Assembly (NCBI RefSeq): GCF_002878395.1
Contig: NC_061115.1
Location: forward strand, 58,095,564 to 58,159,563
DNA: 64,000 bases
Direction of reading: 5' to 3'
Source of the DNA: Capsicum annuum
Lineage: Eukaryota; Streptophyta; Magnoliopsida; Solanales; Solanaceae
Below the pieces are notes generated by a model. That model saw nothing but the letters and a program-made list of their open reading frames with translations, did no database searches and was not told the DNA's origin. Below are positions 1-12,190 of this stretch, piece after piece. Numbering within the stretch: the stretch's first letter is position 1; the number at the start of each line of letters is the position of its first letter. The position numbers and the translations under genes are program-made.

Positions 1-1513
1 TGTATAATTTAGCGTCTAAGTGTTAAAATACTTGAATAAAATGTTTAAGGTTTGTTTCAAACAAGTTTGGAATCAATTTGGTCACTTATAGTTTAGATGA
101 GAAAACTAATGTTACTAGCTTGAGCTATGTGTTATTCTAGTTGATCTCGATGGATTATAGTGTGTGTCATGAGTTGAGAAGGGTATTATTGTGTAATTAC
201 TTGTGGAATAAATTTTGTATAGTATTTAATTCTCAGTTTAAACGAACCATGATATAAAACAATAAGTTAAAGATCAAAAGGACAAAATGAGTATTCTTAG
301 CTTAAGATTCTAGTTCATCGACTTGATTTGTATGTCCTTTTGAGCTCTAATACGTGGTGTTTGATGCAATAGAACTCTTGGTAACTTGATAATTATGATA
401 TATGAATGAAACATAAAATGTAAATCAAGTGTAAATGACACCACAAGTCTTGGAAAGGATGGAAAAACACATGGAACAAGATTTGACCAAAAATAGATGT
501 TGTGAAGTCATTGGCGTGCTACGGACCATAGCCATTGCTATATCGCCGTTAAACTATTTTGGGGGAATTCTATGAAGTCAATTCCAGTAGATAACCATGA
601 TAAGGTCATGCCACGGACCCTAGGCACTGCGATATGGGCATGGTACAACGCTATATAAAAATCAACAACTTATGTCCTCTTATGAATAGGACCCTTAAAC
701 ATTATGGTACACACCATGGACGACCTTAAAACTTTGAGGGAGTCTGGATAACACTTAAATTAGGGGTTTTATTTGATTATTTTGTTTTTTTATGTATTTT
801 AACATGTATTCTATCATTGGGATTACGATTATATCCATGAGTGGCTAAACACCCTTTTTCGGGGATAAGTTCGAGAACATGATTACCCTTGTTATGAATT
901 GATTTGGTTTGGATTTATAATATTTGGTTGTTTATTTATATTTTTATCTCTATTTTAATTATTTACAATATTTAGAATATATCCATTATAATCGTGTGAT
1001 CCCAGAAGGAGGAACAAGAGGATAGAACATAGGGTAAATAGAATAGGTTTGTAATCTTCTATAGAATAAAAGTAATAATTTGCATTTAGGATAGTAATAT
1101 ACCTAATTTACCTATTTGATTTGCTTACATGATGAAATATAAATTCATTTAAATTAGTTGCCACATCCCCGCTCAATAATGTTGTTGTAAGGCTAAGCTA
1201 GATAAGCGATTAGTGGCTCGGAAGACCATAGTCATAATATCAACCCCGTGAATCAACAACCATGCTAATTGAACTAACCAATTATGTTATATAATGTAGT
1301 ATGAGTGTTCATAGTGCCTTAACCCTGGGTTACTCCCATTGATTTTCCAAGAACCTTTAATTTACCACATTGTTAAATTTTGTTTAGTTTTAACTTCAAC
1401 CTCTTTTAGTAGTTATTAAAATAAGTCCCTGTGGAATCGATACTTGGATTGTAAAAGACCACTTTAATACTTAGTGGGACCACGTACACTTGCGTGTGTT
1501 CTTGGGCGCAACA
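1..1513 (+). repeat. 5' LTR of LARD1, partial
   Basis: The sequence aligns throughout with 59181-60745 at roughly 90% by eye. It ends in GCGCAACA just before the primer site. Position 1 corresponds to about 59181, so roughly 95 bp of the LTR should lie left of the window. Near the 3' end is a short stem (GTACAC with GTGTGT, about 1484-1500) of the kind seen around LTR R/U5 ends. This LTR has only one copy of the 47-bp unit that is doubled in the 3' LTR. Confidence 0.85.
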
Positions 1514-1518
1514 AATTC

Positions 1519-1537
1519 TAGGTGCCGTTGCTAGGAA
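1519..1537 (+). promoter_or_regulatory. Primer-binding site, tRNA-Asp type, decayed
   Basis: The sequence AGGTGCCGTTGCTAGGAA lies a few bases after the LTR end. It resembles the complement of the plant tRNA-Asp 3' end (TGGCGCCGTTGCCGGGGA), with several C-to-T or G-to-A changes, mostly at CpG. The primer site starts minus-strand DNA synthesis. Confidence 0.75.
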
Positions 1538-1671
1538 TTTGTAAATAGGAAACTGTATTATTTTTAGTTTTTCTATATTGAGTTGTACATAGTTTAGTGT
1601 TTTTTCTTTTTATTTTCTTTTTCTTTTCTATCACACTTCGTGATATCTCATCCTAGTATAGATGGTTTGCA

Positions 1672-2200
1672 AGTGATGATGATTCTTATTATTTTTGTAG
1701 AGGACCCCACCAAGAGGGTTATTGTCCAAATTTGTGAAGAAACGAGTGGTTGGTACCTTTACTAGCTAAGGTGGATACTAGCCAATCTATGGTGATGACA
1801 TAAGAATTTCAGTCATTCAACTATGATCTTTTTATTAAGACTAACATTGAGAAGGTGAATAAGAGTGAGTGTGTTAGGGATAGTGTAAATTTGGAATCGG
1901 GATTGGTCGGGTATCATTCAAAGTACTTTTCTATATTATTTTTAGATGATGACATAATAGTGGAAGGGTGTGAAGATGAGATATAAGAATACTATATTCT
2001 TAAATGTGCACCAGATAAGCCACATAAAAGCATGCCTTACTTTAAGGCCGATTGTTTTACCGTGCACCATCCATTACTTTGTTGCTTCATATTTGAACCA
2101 CCACCCTATGAGCAAAGAAAAAATATGGATGCAAGGTTGTGGGTGAAATCCATATCCTCAAGGTGGAGGAAAAAGTTGATGTAGGTCATGCCACGACACT
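1672..2200 (+). pseudogene. Decayed short ORF of LARD1, unknown function
   Basis: I do not recognise this protein. One frame runs for about 170 codons with several stops and aligns along its whole length with the better kept copy at 60903-61445. It starts with an acidic, tyrosine-rich stretch (SDDDSYYF). It ends in a basic tryptophan-rich stretch with a PPPYEQRK motif followed by RLWVKSISSRWRKK. Compared with the other copy it has lost a few codons near 1956 and gained a TAA near 1984 and a TAG near 2181. Spacing between PBS and post-ORF motif matches the Gag position of autonomous elements, so a Gag remnant or an element-specific protein are both possible. Confidence 0.5.
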
Positions 2201-4061
2201 AAATCAGGCGCTGCTTGGGAGGCAATTCAAGTTAAGGTAGGTATTTATTATTCAGTATTTTTAGTTTTTACTTCACGTAGTTTTTATTTTGTTGAGTTAT
2301 AGGTTGATGGGAAGTCTGAGTACCGAAAATCTTTCCTAAAGAGCATGGCGAAGACTGAGTGTGGGGTCTCCAAACCCTCTTAGTATATAAAGATGCTACT
2401 AGCTACGCCTAGAGGCTTCAGGGAGTATTTCTATCACTACTTTTAAGTATACTTTGGGGACAAATTAGATTTTTAAGTATGGGGTGGGAAAATTCTCATT
2501 GTTTCGGGTGAAGTGATATTTTCGGGTCTTTAGTCTTAGTTGTTTTTCTAGTTTTTGTATAAATTTGAATAAAAATAAAAAATTTATTTTCTCTTTTTAG
2601 TTTTTAGCTTTTTGGGTCAGTTTGGTAGGTGTACACTTTAACCACCCCATGGTTGTTCTTTTTGGTTGTTTTCTACGAGGGCGCCCCTTGAATCCAATAT
2701 TCTTTTTTTTTTCTGAGTAAATTTTAATTTTTTGATTTAGGTAAGTGAGATATTCTTCTTGGTGCTAAGTATAATTGTATGATGTAAGTGGGATTTATAT
2801 GTTGTAGCATGTTTTTATGATGAATGACTGCTTTTAAGACTCCTAGGCTCATGATTATGACTTTTGTAATTATTGGCTTAATATTGAATTTATGTTGTTG
2901 TTTGTTGAGAGTCTATGATGATCCTACTTGAGTTGAGCATGTTCCATATGTATGTGAAGTGTTTGTATATTCTTTGTTATATTTAATGTCTAGAGCTTGC
3001 CTGATGTGTGTGCAAAGTGAAAATAAAGAATATGGGTTTAGGAGATGATATAGGCATTTCTTTGCTAGCCTTGTTTCACAACCTCTCTTTTACCTACCCT
3101 TATGCATAATCTTAGTTAGCCGTGTTGAGCCTTTATCTTGTTTTCTTTGGTAGCCTCATATGTAGCTTGTATTCCCTTCTTTAATTGACCTTTATTTGAT
3201 CCAAAGCTCCTAAGCACTTTAGTTAAAAATTAATTAAGTTAAGGAGTTTGAAATTTAAGTAAGTAAAAGATGAAAGTGATCCCCGAATAAATAGCTATTG
3301 GTGTTGAAAATTAATATGTGTTGTGGTTGGGAGTTGTGTAATGAAAAGAATGAAGATTGTTCAAATTAAATAAGATGTAAATACAAAATACTCCCACTGC
3401 ATTATATGGGAGCTAGCTAAATGAGATAGGGCGAAAAAAAGATATGTGTGAAGGTAGATATGATGAAATTGGTTGTTAGAGTTGGATTGAATGAAAAGTG
3501 TGATGTATTAAAGCGCTTAGAGAAAGTCACTATTATAGGCCAGAATAGTTCCTACCCATCCTTTAGCTTATATTACAACCCATAAAGATCTATTTGATCT
3601 TGAGCCTTAACATTATGATACTAGTGGAGTACTACGCTATGGGCAAGCCTATGGTTCATCTTGTGTAACTTGTGAATTCTTTGTGATAGTGAGCGTAATT
3701 TGATTCTTGTACCCATTTTGTGATAAACTACATCTATGTGAGTGCACATGGGTAAATCTCTTGTGGTGAGGGAACATGTTTGATGATAGTTGGGTGATTT
3801 GTATGATGTCTTTGATTGAGTAATATGCATGAGTTTACCAACTTGGTGAGTCAATTCTTGAGGCTAGGATGTTTTGGAGCAGTGTTCTTGAGCTTTCAAT
3901 CGTATATAACATGCTTAATGTAAGAACTTGCATTCTTTGTAGTTATTGTAATAATATCTTTAGTGTCTTGTTTGTAGTATAAGTGTGGATTATCCTCTGA
4001 TTATGATTCTTACGGTAAAGAGTTGTTTGAGTATGAACATGGCTTAGCTTTAAGTATGGGG
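2201..4061 (+). other. Non-coding internal region and polypurine tract of LARD1
   Basis: No credible coding sequence is present; the minus-strand frame at 3621-3854 is duplicated at 62885-63118 but has no recognisable domain. Just upstream, 2185-2231 holds a motif (GGCGCTGCTTGGGAGGCAA) shared with the gag-protease elements at 26798 and 32538. The region ends in TAAGTATGGGG (4051-4061), a plausible polypurine tract directly before the 3' LTR. Confidence 0.6.
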
Positions 4062-5746
4062 TGATGATCTGAGGTGGATTTATGCACCTCAGTGTTGCTA
4101 TCCGAGCTTATTTAGCCTTCTTTTGAGGACTTCTATTGTGCTTAATGAATAAATATTTGTATAATTAAGCATATGAGTGTTAAAATAATTTATTACAATT
4201 TTTAAGGTATCTTTCAAACAAGTTTGGAATCAATTTGGTCACTTAGAGTTCAGACGAGAAAACTAGTGTTACTAGTTGGTCTATGCGTTGTTCTAGTTGA
4301 TCTCGATGGATTCTACTGTGCTTAATGAGCTACTAAGGGTATGATTTTATAATTGTTTGTGTAATAACTTGTTTTTAGTTTTTAAGGTTCAACTGAAACA
4401 AACCAAGAGACAATACAATAAGTTAAAAATCAAAGGGACAAAACTAGTATTCTTAGGTTAAGATTCTAGTTCATCATCTTGAATTGTATGTCATTTTGAG
4501 CTCTAATATGTGGTGTTTGATGCAATAGTATGCTTGGTGAGATTATAGTAATGATAGATGTGTTTGATGAAATAGTATGCTTACTGAGATTATAATAATG
4601 ATATATGTATGATACACAAGCTGTAAATCAAGTGTAAACAACACCACAAGGCTTGGAAAGGATGGACAAACACGTGGAATAAGATTTGACCAAGAACAGA
4701 CGTTGTGGAGTCATTGGCGTGCCACGGAACTAATGCACTGATTTAGGGACGTTGCATGGCCTTGGGGTCATACTATAAATTCAATTATAGTATATCACCG
4801 CGATAATGTCATGCCACAGACCCTAGGCACCGCGATATGGGCGTTGAACGCCGCTATGCCAAAATCGGCAGCTTGTATCCTCCTATAAACAGGACCCTTA
4901 AACATTATGTTATACACCTTGGACAACCTTGAAACATTGAGGGAGGCTGGATAACACTTAAATTAGGGGGTTTATTTGATTAATTTGTTTTTTTTATGGA
5001 TTTTAACATGTATTCTATCATTGGGATTACTATTACATCCATGAGTGGCTAAACACCTTCGAGAACATGATTACTCTTGTTATGAATTGATTTAGTTTGG
5101 ATTTATAATATTTGGCTGTTTATTTATCTTTTTTATTACTGTTTTAATGATTTACGATACTTACAATACATCCATTATAATCGTGTGAGCCCAGAAGGAG
5201 GAACAAGAGGATAGAACGTAGGGTAAATAGAATAGGTTTGTAATCTTCTATAGAATAAATTAATAATTTGCATTTAGGATAGTATATACCTAAGTTACCT
5301 ATTTGGTTCACTTATAGGATGAAATATAAATTCATTTAACTTAGTTGCCACATCCCCACTCAACGATGTAGTTGTGGGGCTAAGCTATACAGGTTAATAG
5401 AGGCTTAGAAAACCATAGTCATAATATTAACTTCATGAATCAACAACCAAGATAATTGAACTAACCAATGATGTTATATAACATAGTATGAGTGTTTGTA
5501 GCACCTTAACCTTGGGTTACTCCCATTGATTGTCCAAGAGCATTTAATATACCACGTTGTTCAGTTGACATTAGTTTTAAACTTCCAACGCTTTTTGTTA
5601 CCTTTGCACCAATTTAATATCAATTATTAAACTTGAATGAGATAGTTGTTAACACACGTACCTGTAGGATCGATACTTGGCTTGAAAAAGGCCACTTTAC
5701 TACTTAGTGAGACCACGAACACTTGCATGTGTACTTGGGCGCAATA
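4062..5746 (+). repeat. 3' LTR of LARD1
   Basis: Begins TGATGATCTGAGG after the purine tract and ends GGGCGCAATA, a CA end mutated to TA. It is homologous to 1-1513 and to the LARD2 LTRs. It carries a tandem 47-bp duplication (4516-4562 and 4563-4609). That duplication is also in the LARD2 3' LTR (63780-63873) but in neither 5' LTR. No clear target-site duplication is visible at 5747. Confidence 0.85.
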
Positions 5747-8278
5747 AGTTTTTACAATTTTATGTGGTTCCACCATGATCCCTTCACTAGAAACAACATG
5801 TCCCAAAAAAGTAACAGCATTCGACCAGAACTCACATTTGGAAAATTTAGCATATAAATATTGATCTTTAAGGGTCTGCAACACCATACGGAAGTGATTG
5901 TCATGATCCTCCTCAATCTTCATATATACCAAAATATCATCAATAAACACAGTGTTGAACAAATCAAGAAACTAATAGAATACCCGATTCATGAGATCAA
6001 TAAATGTCGCCGGTGCATTTGTCAAACAAAAGGACATTACCAAAAACTCGAAATGACCATACCATGTTTGGAAAGAAATCTTTGGGATATATACCTCCCT
6101 AATTTTCAACTAATGATAACCCGATAGAAGATCACTCTTTGAAAAATACATAGAACTTTGAAGCTGGTCAAAGATATCATCAAACCTAGGGAGAATGTAC
6201 TTATTTTTCACTGTCACCTTATTCAATTGGTGGTAATCTATACATATATGAAGGGACCCATCCTTTGAAAGCATATAAAGAACAGGAACACCCCATGAAG
6301 ACATACTAGGGTAGATAAAACCCTTTTCAAGAATATTTTTCAAATGCTCCTTTAGCTCTTTCAACTCAGTCGGAGCCATTCGGTAAAGAGGAATAGAGAT
6401 AGGACAAGTATCCGAAAGTAGGTCATTTCCAAAGTATATTTCCCTATTGGGAGAAATACTAGGAAAATCATCAGGAAACACTTTAGGAAACTCATTGACT
6501 GCAAGGACTGATTATAAAGAAGAACGTTCAAAACTAGAATCCTTAACCTGAACTATGTGACATAGAGACCCCTTAGAAATCAATTTCTGAGCTCTAAGAT
6601 AGGAAATAAACCTCCCCTTAGGCACTACAGAACTACCTTCCCACTCAATCTCAGGTTCATTCAGGAATTGGAAACTAACCTTTTGGGTCTTACAATCAAG
6701 AGAGGAATATCACGTGTGAAGCCAATCCATCCCCAAGATCATATTGAAATCTAAGATGTCCAACTAAATCAAATCCATCAAAGTCTACCTCCCCTATAGA
6801 CTTTTTTAGAAACAACAGAATTATCTACCTGGGTAGACACAAAAAAGGGATCAAATATAAACTCAGGACAAAAACCAAAATAATTAGCTTTATATGTGGT
6901 TACATAAGAATGAGTAGACCCTGGATCAAGACAAAAATACACATCACGAGAAAAGAATTGTAACATACCAGTTATAATATTAGGAGAAGCCTAAGATTCC
7001 TGACGGGTGGTAAAAGCATACAAACGATTCTGAACAAAGTCGGTACTAGAAGCAGCACCCTTTGGTGCAGGAGTTAAAGAAGTTGTAACAGGGAACTTAT
7101 TATCCCCAGTAGAAACATGAGATTAAAGACAATCCCGCTGCATGTGACCAACCTGGCCATACCTAAAATGCTAATTCGTACGCTCATCACAAACTCCATG
7201 ATGTACCTACCTACAGAAGTGACAAGGGAGATAGGATGGAGCTGACTGGGCCCACTGGCCTAAGACTGGGAACCCGGTGCCTTAAATCTATTGTCATTCT
7301 GTAAACATCGAGCACCCAAAGGCTTCAGATAAGGAGCACTACCTATAAAATAGGAACTATAATTTCTCCACTTCTTCTTAGCCCACTACCTGCTACCCAC
7401 CACTATTCTGATGGGCTCCTCACTGCTCAGAATACCTAAATTTCTTACTTTGCCTTTCTGCTATTTCATCTTTTTCTTCTTCTTCTTCTCTTCAACTTCC
7501 TGCGTGTACACAATTATCCTAGAGATATCCATATCCTTGTTCAACAAATCGGCCTGGCACTCCAATACCATGTTCAGAGATAAGCCAGAAGTAAAATTTC
7601 TCATCCCTGCCCTCATTGATAATACCAAGTCTCGAGCATAATGAGATAACAAATGAAACTTCAAGGTATATTCTTTTACAATCATTCTGCCTTATTTTAA
7701 ATTCATGAACTTCTCAACCTTTACCTCACTTAACTCCTGAGGAAAGAAGAAGTCTAGAAAAGTACTAGAAAAGTCATCCCATATAGCTGGCTAAGCATCA
7801 TCTCGCATTATCTGCTCCCACTCCTCATACCATTAATATTCTATATCCTTTAACTAGTATGCAGTAAACTACACACCCTCTGAGTCTGAATCGTGAATCA
7901 CACAAAAAATCTTTTCTATCTCATCAATAAAACTTTGAGGATCCTCCTTAACCTTCAAATCGGTGAAATTCAGAGGACCCAACCTCATAAGTTGGCTAAC
8001 TCTAGTGACCTCAAAAGATGGAGAAATAAAAGCAACACGCTCAGTTTGGGAGGCCACCAACTAGGTAAGCAAATGGATTGACTGATGAAACTTAGCATTG
8101 GATACATCATCCTGAGGTATTCGAGGGGGGCTGATGGAACTTGTGAAACTCTATGAGGGCAATTAGAAGTTGGACCCCCAGACCGGGTCTATAATTCGCA
8201 AGTAGGATGAGCTTCATCCACATCATCCTCAAAAGGGACTGAAGATTTTCTACGAGCATCATACCTTTTTAGAGGCAT
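5747..8278 (-). pseudogene. Gypsy-2 gag-protease-RT pseudogene, N-terminal part
   Basis: Encoded a Ty3/gypsy Gag-Pol polyprotein. The start at 8278 (MPLKRYDARRK) is the first ATG after the leader and matches the MPP/MPL starts of the related elements. Gag is at 7461-8278, with a lysine run from a (GAA)n tract at 7465-7490. A degraded zinc-knuckle region lies at about 7090-7240. An aspartic protease domain is at about 6690-7010, with the active-site segment CLDPGSTHSY. RT runs from about 6530 to 5747 and contains [22 protein letters not shown] and the catalytic FIDD at about 5936-5947. Several stops and frameshifts break it. It ends abruptly within RT at the LARD1 junction; no RNase H or integrase follows within the window. 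Confidence 0.8.
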
Positions 8279-8474
8279 GATTAAAATGCAAACAAATAAG
8301 AATGACCTCAAACTCTATATCCCAAAATTGAACAACAATTAAGTAAATATTCTTAAATGTCTTTTAGCTTCTCCCTTATAAGTGTGGCACACTACACACC
8401 CATAAAAAAAACTCTACTTGACAAAGCTTTGTAAACACTTAATTGACCATGAACCTAGGCTCTGATACCAAATT
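8279..8474 (-). promoter_or_regulatory. Gypsy-2 leader with tRNA-iMet primer site and conserved hairpin
   Basis: On the minus strand, TGGTATCAGAGCC (8458-8470) is an exact match to the standard initiator-Met primer site, just inside the LTR. Downstream, 8382-8399 holds the stem GTGTG/CACAC that also occurs in the leaders of D and E and in decayed form in C. The leader then runs to the gag ATG at 8278. Confidence 0.8.
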
Positions 8475-9524
8475 TTTGATGACCTGAACCAGGTCCTGGC
8501 TGTGATGGATATCTCAAGTCCATCGTAGACCAGAGACTACCCTCTTTGCCTAGTCAGATACAATACACAAATAATGGTTGAATTTCAAACATATAACAAG
8601 ATATATAAAGATAAGTTAAAGAAGCATGAGATACATTCACAACCAATACCCAGTCCAAAGTCATCTCCAAAGCCTCTAAGAGAAACCAATAGACATCCTA
8701 GGTCAGGACACGCCCTCGACAATAACCAAAAAGAACTAATAGAATATTCTATGATACAATGAATCCAAAACATAAAATTATTTCTTCCAAAGTATGGAAT
8801 CTCACCACTTTAATCTGACTCACAAGCAATCCCACGATCACCTAGTCATTGCGCAAGAAAAGTAGAAGTACTTTCGATTCCTATAATTCATGGGGATACA
8901 ATTCCTACAGATGGTGAGCAAGTTGAAAGCTAACATGTAACTCAGGGTAGGAGGTAAAATAATGTCATATCAATAGTTCAAAAATCAATCAAATCCAATG
9001 TACATAATTCGATGCACATATATACATATATATATATATCATATGCCGGGATAGGTAACAAGGTTTTGTATAAGAGTAAAAAAACATTAGCCTATATTGT
9101 TCATATTAACCATCATAATAGTACCCATAGTCTAAATGGTCTCCATTTTTTACCCTCTGGTCAGGCCCTAGTGCGTGTAGCTACACAAACCAAAGAATAA
9201 TCATAATATATATGCATGGGATACTTGAACCTCCTAATAATATACTAAGGGGGACTTAAACACCCAATCTTGGGATAACGAGGACTCAAAACACCTGGTC
9301 ATTTAGACGACCTCTCCCTCAAGCAAATGTGGTTTCTAGTATTGATCCCTTCAAGACCTCCACCTTCATGGCCTTTCTACATAATCCCCTTTTAGATCAA
9401 TTAAAGCATTTATAACATAAACCATTTAATTATTAAAGGAGTCATTTATTAAGGCACATCATAGATATTGTCATACCCTTATGCTTGCAAGATTATCATG
9501 TTGCCAAACCAAAACATTTAGCTA

Positions 9525-12190
9525 ACTGGGACTCTAACCCATTATCCAATAGGAATCCAACCCATTTATCTATTTGGACTCTAATCCAATATCTAATAGG
9601 ACTCTGACCTATTTAGCTGTAATACCTCGATCATTTCTTAAGCCTAAATCTATCTTTTTAAATTGATATGTATGACTTCCAAAGTGATTTATATTTAAAC
9701 CATGTTGTATTTCTCAAATTTACACTTTTTGTCATGTATAGAATTGAATAATATTTCCATCGATAACAATTTCAACAAAATCTAACATCGAACGAAGGAG
9801 TTATGGCCGTTTTACTAAATTATATCAGAACGCCCATGTTTGACGGTAGACTTGGTGGAGCGTTAGGTCCTTGGTAGCCCGTCAAGTATCCCATAAAGCC
9901 TAGGAAGTAACCTTATTTTTGGGCCATCGTGTGACAGCTTGGTTGGTGGACCATCACAAAGTTGACTGACCTTCAAGGTGTCCGTCAGACCAAGACAGAA
10001 TGTCTCATTTCTGGCCCTTAAGTGACGAACGACGTGGTCAACCGTTACTTTTTGGATGGACCATCAGGTCAACCATCACGTCAAGGTAGAATGTTCTAGT
10101 TTTGGTGTTCGAGTGAGGGATGACTTGAAGGATCATCAGTTTCTCTGACGGACCGTCACAGGCCCCGATCAGCAAATTTTAACTTTTTTTCAAAAGGGCA
10201 TCTTGGTCATTTTCACTTCTTGTGGCCTTATATATATCTATGTAGAAAAGAAGAGATCATTTTCTCTCCATTTCTCTCCAATTTTCTTCCAAGAATTCTC
10301 TAGAAACCTAGAGTTTCTTTCAAACCCAAAAATCAAATCATCTCCAAGAAATTCAAGAAATCTCCCATAAATTTCTTCAAGTTGTTCAAGAACTAAGTCC
10401 CTCAAGTCAAAGGCAACATGGTCTTGATCTAAAAGTGTGAGAAAGATGTTTCAAGCAAGTTTCTATATCTTTAAAATCAAAATCTAAGGTATTGGGGTTT
10501 GAACAAGAACACTCCTTTCGTTCTTGTGCCTAAAGATTTACTTTCTATTATTGATTTACATGATATTGCAAGTGGGTTTACACCCAAATTTTTCTATTAA
10601 TGATTTATGATATTTGAGTTGAATAAGTTTGATAGTTATGATTATTTCATTACCATGTTTCCTAAATTGAGAATTTATTCCATGAGTCGTATATCATCAT
10701 TATGTATTGATGATTTCTAAGCAATTTAATTCAAGTTCCATGAGTTGAATATTTTTATTACGAATTGATGATTTTTGAATGATTTGAGACAAGTTTCACG
10801 AGTTATGCCTTTCCATAAGAAATTCGACTATTGAATGTATATTGATATGTGAAATTGAGAGGCAAGAATGAGTCTTATGATGTTTCCATGAAGTTTTTGA
10901 TATTTGAAATGATTTGATAAACAAATGTACTTGATATTGAGAAAGCTTCTGTTGATTTGAGTCGAGTTAGAAATCGACAAGATGTTTATGATTTTCAGAT
11001 AAGATATATATTTATATTTTGGTCTTTATAATAGAACCATGAGTTGATATTGATTAAGGTGGATTTCCTAACGCGTTCTGAGCTGAGTCTGGGAGGAGCA
11101 TTTAGCACCTAATGGGAAATTTGGTATTTTCCCAAAACTACGTGCCACCATAGTATTGATGTTGATAATTGTGGGACAAATACCGAGTATGAGATTGTGA
11201 AGATGAGAATGAGGTTGTACTCCCTGGCAAGAGTACAACACCCCTGCCAATTTAGGGTTTTCTCCTTAAGAGGGCAAAATGTTGGACTCCATACGGATCA
11301 CATGGAGTAGTTATGTCGGTTATAAGAAACTCCCACGTCCATAATAATATAAGTCCCTTGAGTTACCGAGTCACTCTAAGTCATGATTTAAAGAGTTTGA
11401 GTTGAGTCAAATGATTTATGAGATTTATGAAACACGTGTCTTTACTGATGATTTATGGAAATAATGTTTCAGATAATTCAACAGAAGATAGTTATTATTG
11501 TCAGCATGCATGATTTCTCATAAATTTATGATATTATTTAAAATGCTGCATCTACCCCCACATACTCAGTACATTACCAAGTACTGATCCCCATACTCTT
11601 CTGTATTCTATATTTCCTTGTGATATAGGTTCAAGTGCTCAGTCTTAACAGCGATAGTGATCTTTGAGTACCTTCTTCTACACTTCTGTAGTTGGTGAGT
11701 CCTCATTTTTTGAGGGCCTGTGTCTCTAATTTTGTCTTGTTAATAAATGGTTGTTTACTTTTAGTTTAGTATGAGTTATTTGGGGATCTGTCCCAATGGC
11801 TCCTCAATCCTATGTAGTATAGGCTTTGTCAAACTAGTGTACTAGTGTGTACAGAGATTCTATTATTTTGATTGTGCAGGAAAATATTAATTTGTATATC
11901 AGTATGTTCATGGCATGGTTATTCCTCTTTATCTTAGCATGATTTGCGCTATAATGAGTTTTGAAAGTGATGACATTTTTAGAGGGTTAGCTTGAGGCCA
12001 CGTGTGGCCTTGAGCACCATGTGACATCTCAGAATAGGTTCTTGGGGCGTTACATTATCAAAATAGGACTCTAACCCATCAACCATTAGGACTTCAAAAT
12101 ATTTAACCAATTGGTATTAAACCCTTTTAGACATTTGGGACTCAAACCCATTTAATCAATTAGGACTCAAACCTATTTAGTCATTTGGGA
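9525..12190. repeat. Degenerate short tandem repeat in gypsy-2 LTR, interrupted
   Basis: Repeats of roughly 22-26 bp built on GGACTCTAACCCAT(TTA) occur at about 9525-9617 and continue at 12060-12190 after the solo LTR. Units vary by point changes (GGACTCTGACCTAT, GGACTCAAACCCAT). Joining the two blocks restores a continuous run, which supports the solo LTR as a later insertion. Confidence 0.6.
9618..12054 (+). mobile_element. Solo LTR, gypsy D-related family
   Basis: A 2437-bp LTR starting TGTAATACCTCG and ending GGGGCGTTACA, with no internal region beside it. It is flanked by TTAGC (9613-9617) and TTATC (12055-12059), a one-mismatch 5-bp target-site duplication. Its ends resemble the D LTR (TATAATACCCC to GGGCATTATA), and both carry a GGTTAGCTTG...GAGCACCAT-like tail. 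The 9830-10160 stretch has many GACGG/CCGTCA-type inverted short motifs. A solo LTR is the usual product of recombination between the two LTRs of a full element. The remaining frames in it are shadows. Confidence 0.8.

Larger units (their letters stand above)
1..5746 (+). mobile_element. Non-autonomous LTR retrotransposon LARD1 (left end outside window)
   Basis: A 5' LTR (cut by the window start) is followed by a tRNA-Asp-type primer site, about 2.5 kb of internal DNA with one short decayed reading frame, a purine-rich tract and a 1685-bp 3' LTR. No RT, RNase H, integrase or standard Gag is visible, so it would have needed another element's enzymes. The same structure recurs at 59085-64000. 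The right flank at 5747 is minus-strand gypsy RT sequence, so the element sits inside a gypsy RT gene. The tRNA-Asp primer site places it near the Tat/Athila side of Ty3/gypsy, which is inference. Confidence 0.85.

Noticed and set aside
3621..3854. 77-codon minus-strand frame, also at 62885-63118
   Set aside because: It is present in both LARD copies only because the DNA is duplicated. It is antisense to the element and has no domain or motif I recognise.
7411..7641. Plus-strand frame with a Phe-rich stretch
   Set aside because: It is the antisense shadow of gypsy-2 gag; the Phe run is the reverse of the lysine (GAA)n tract.
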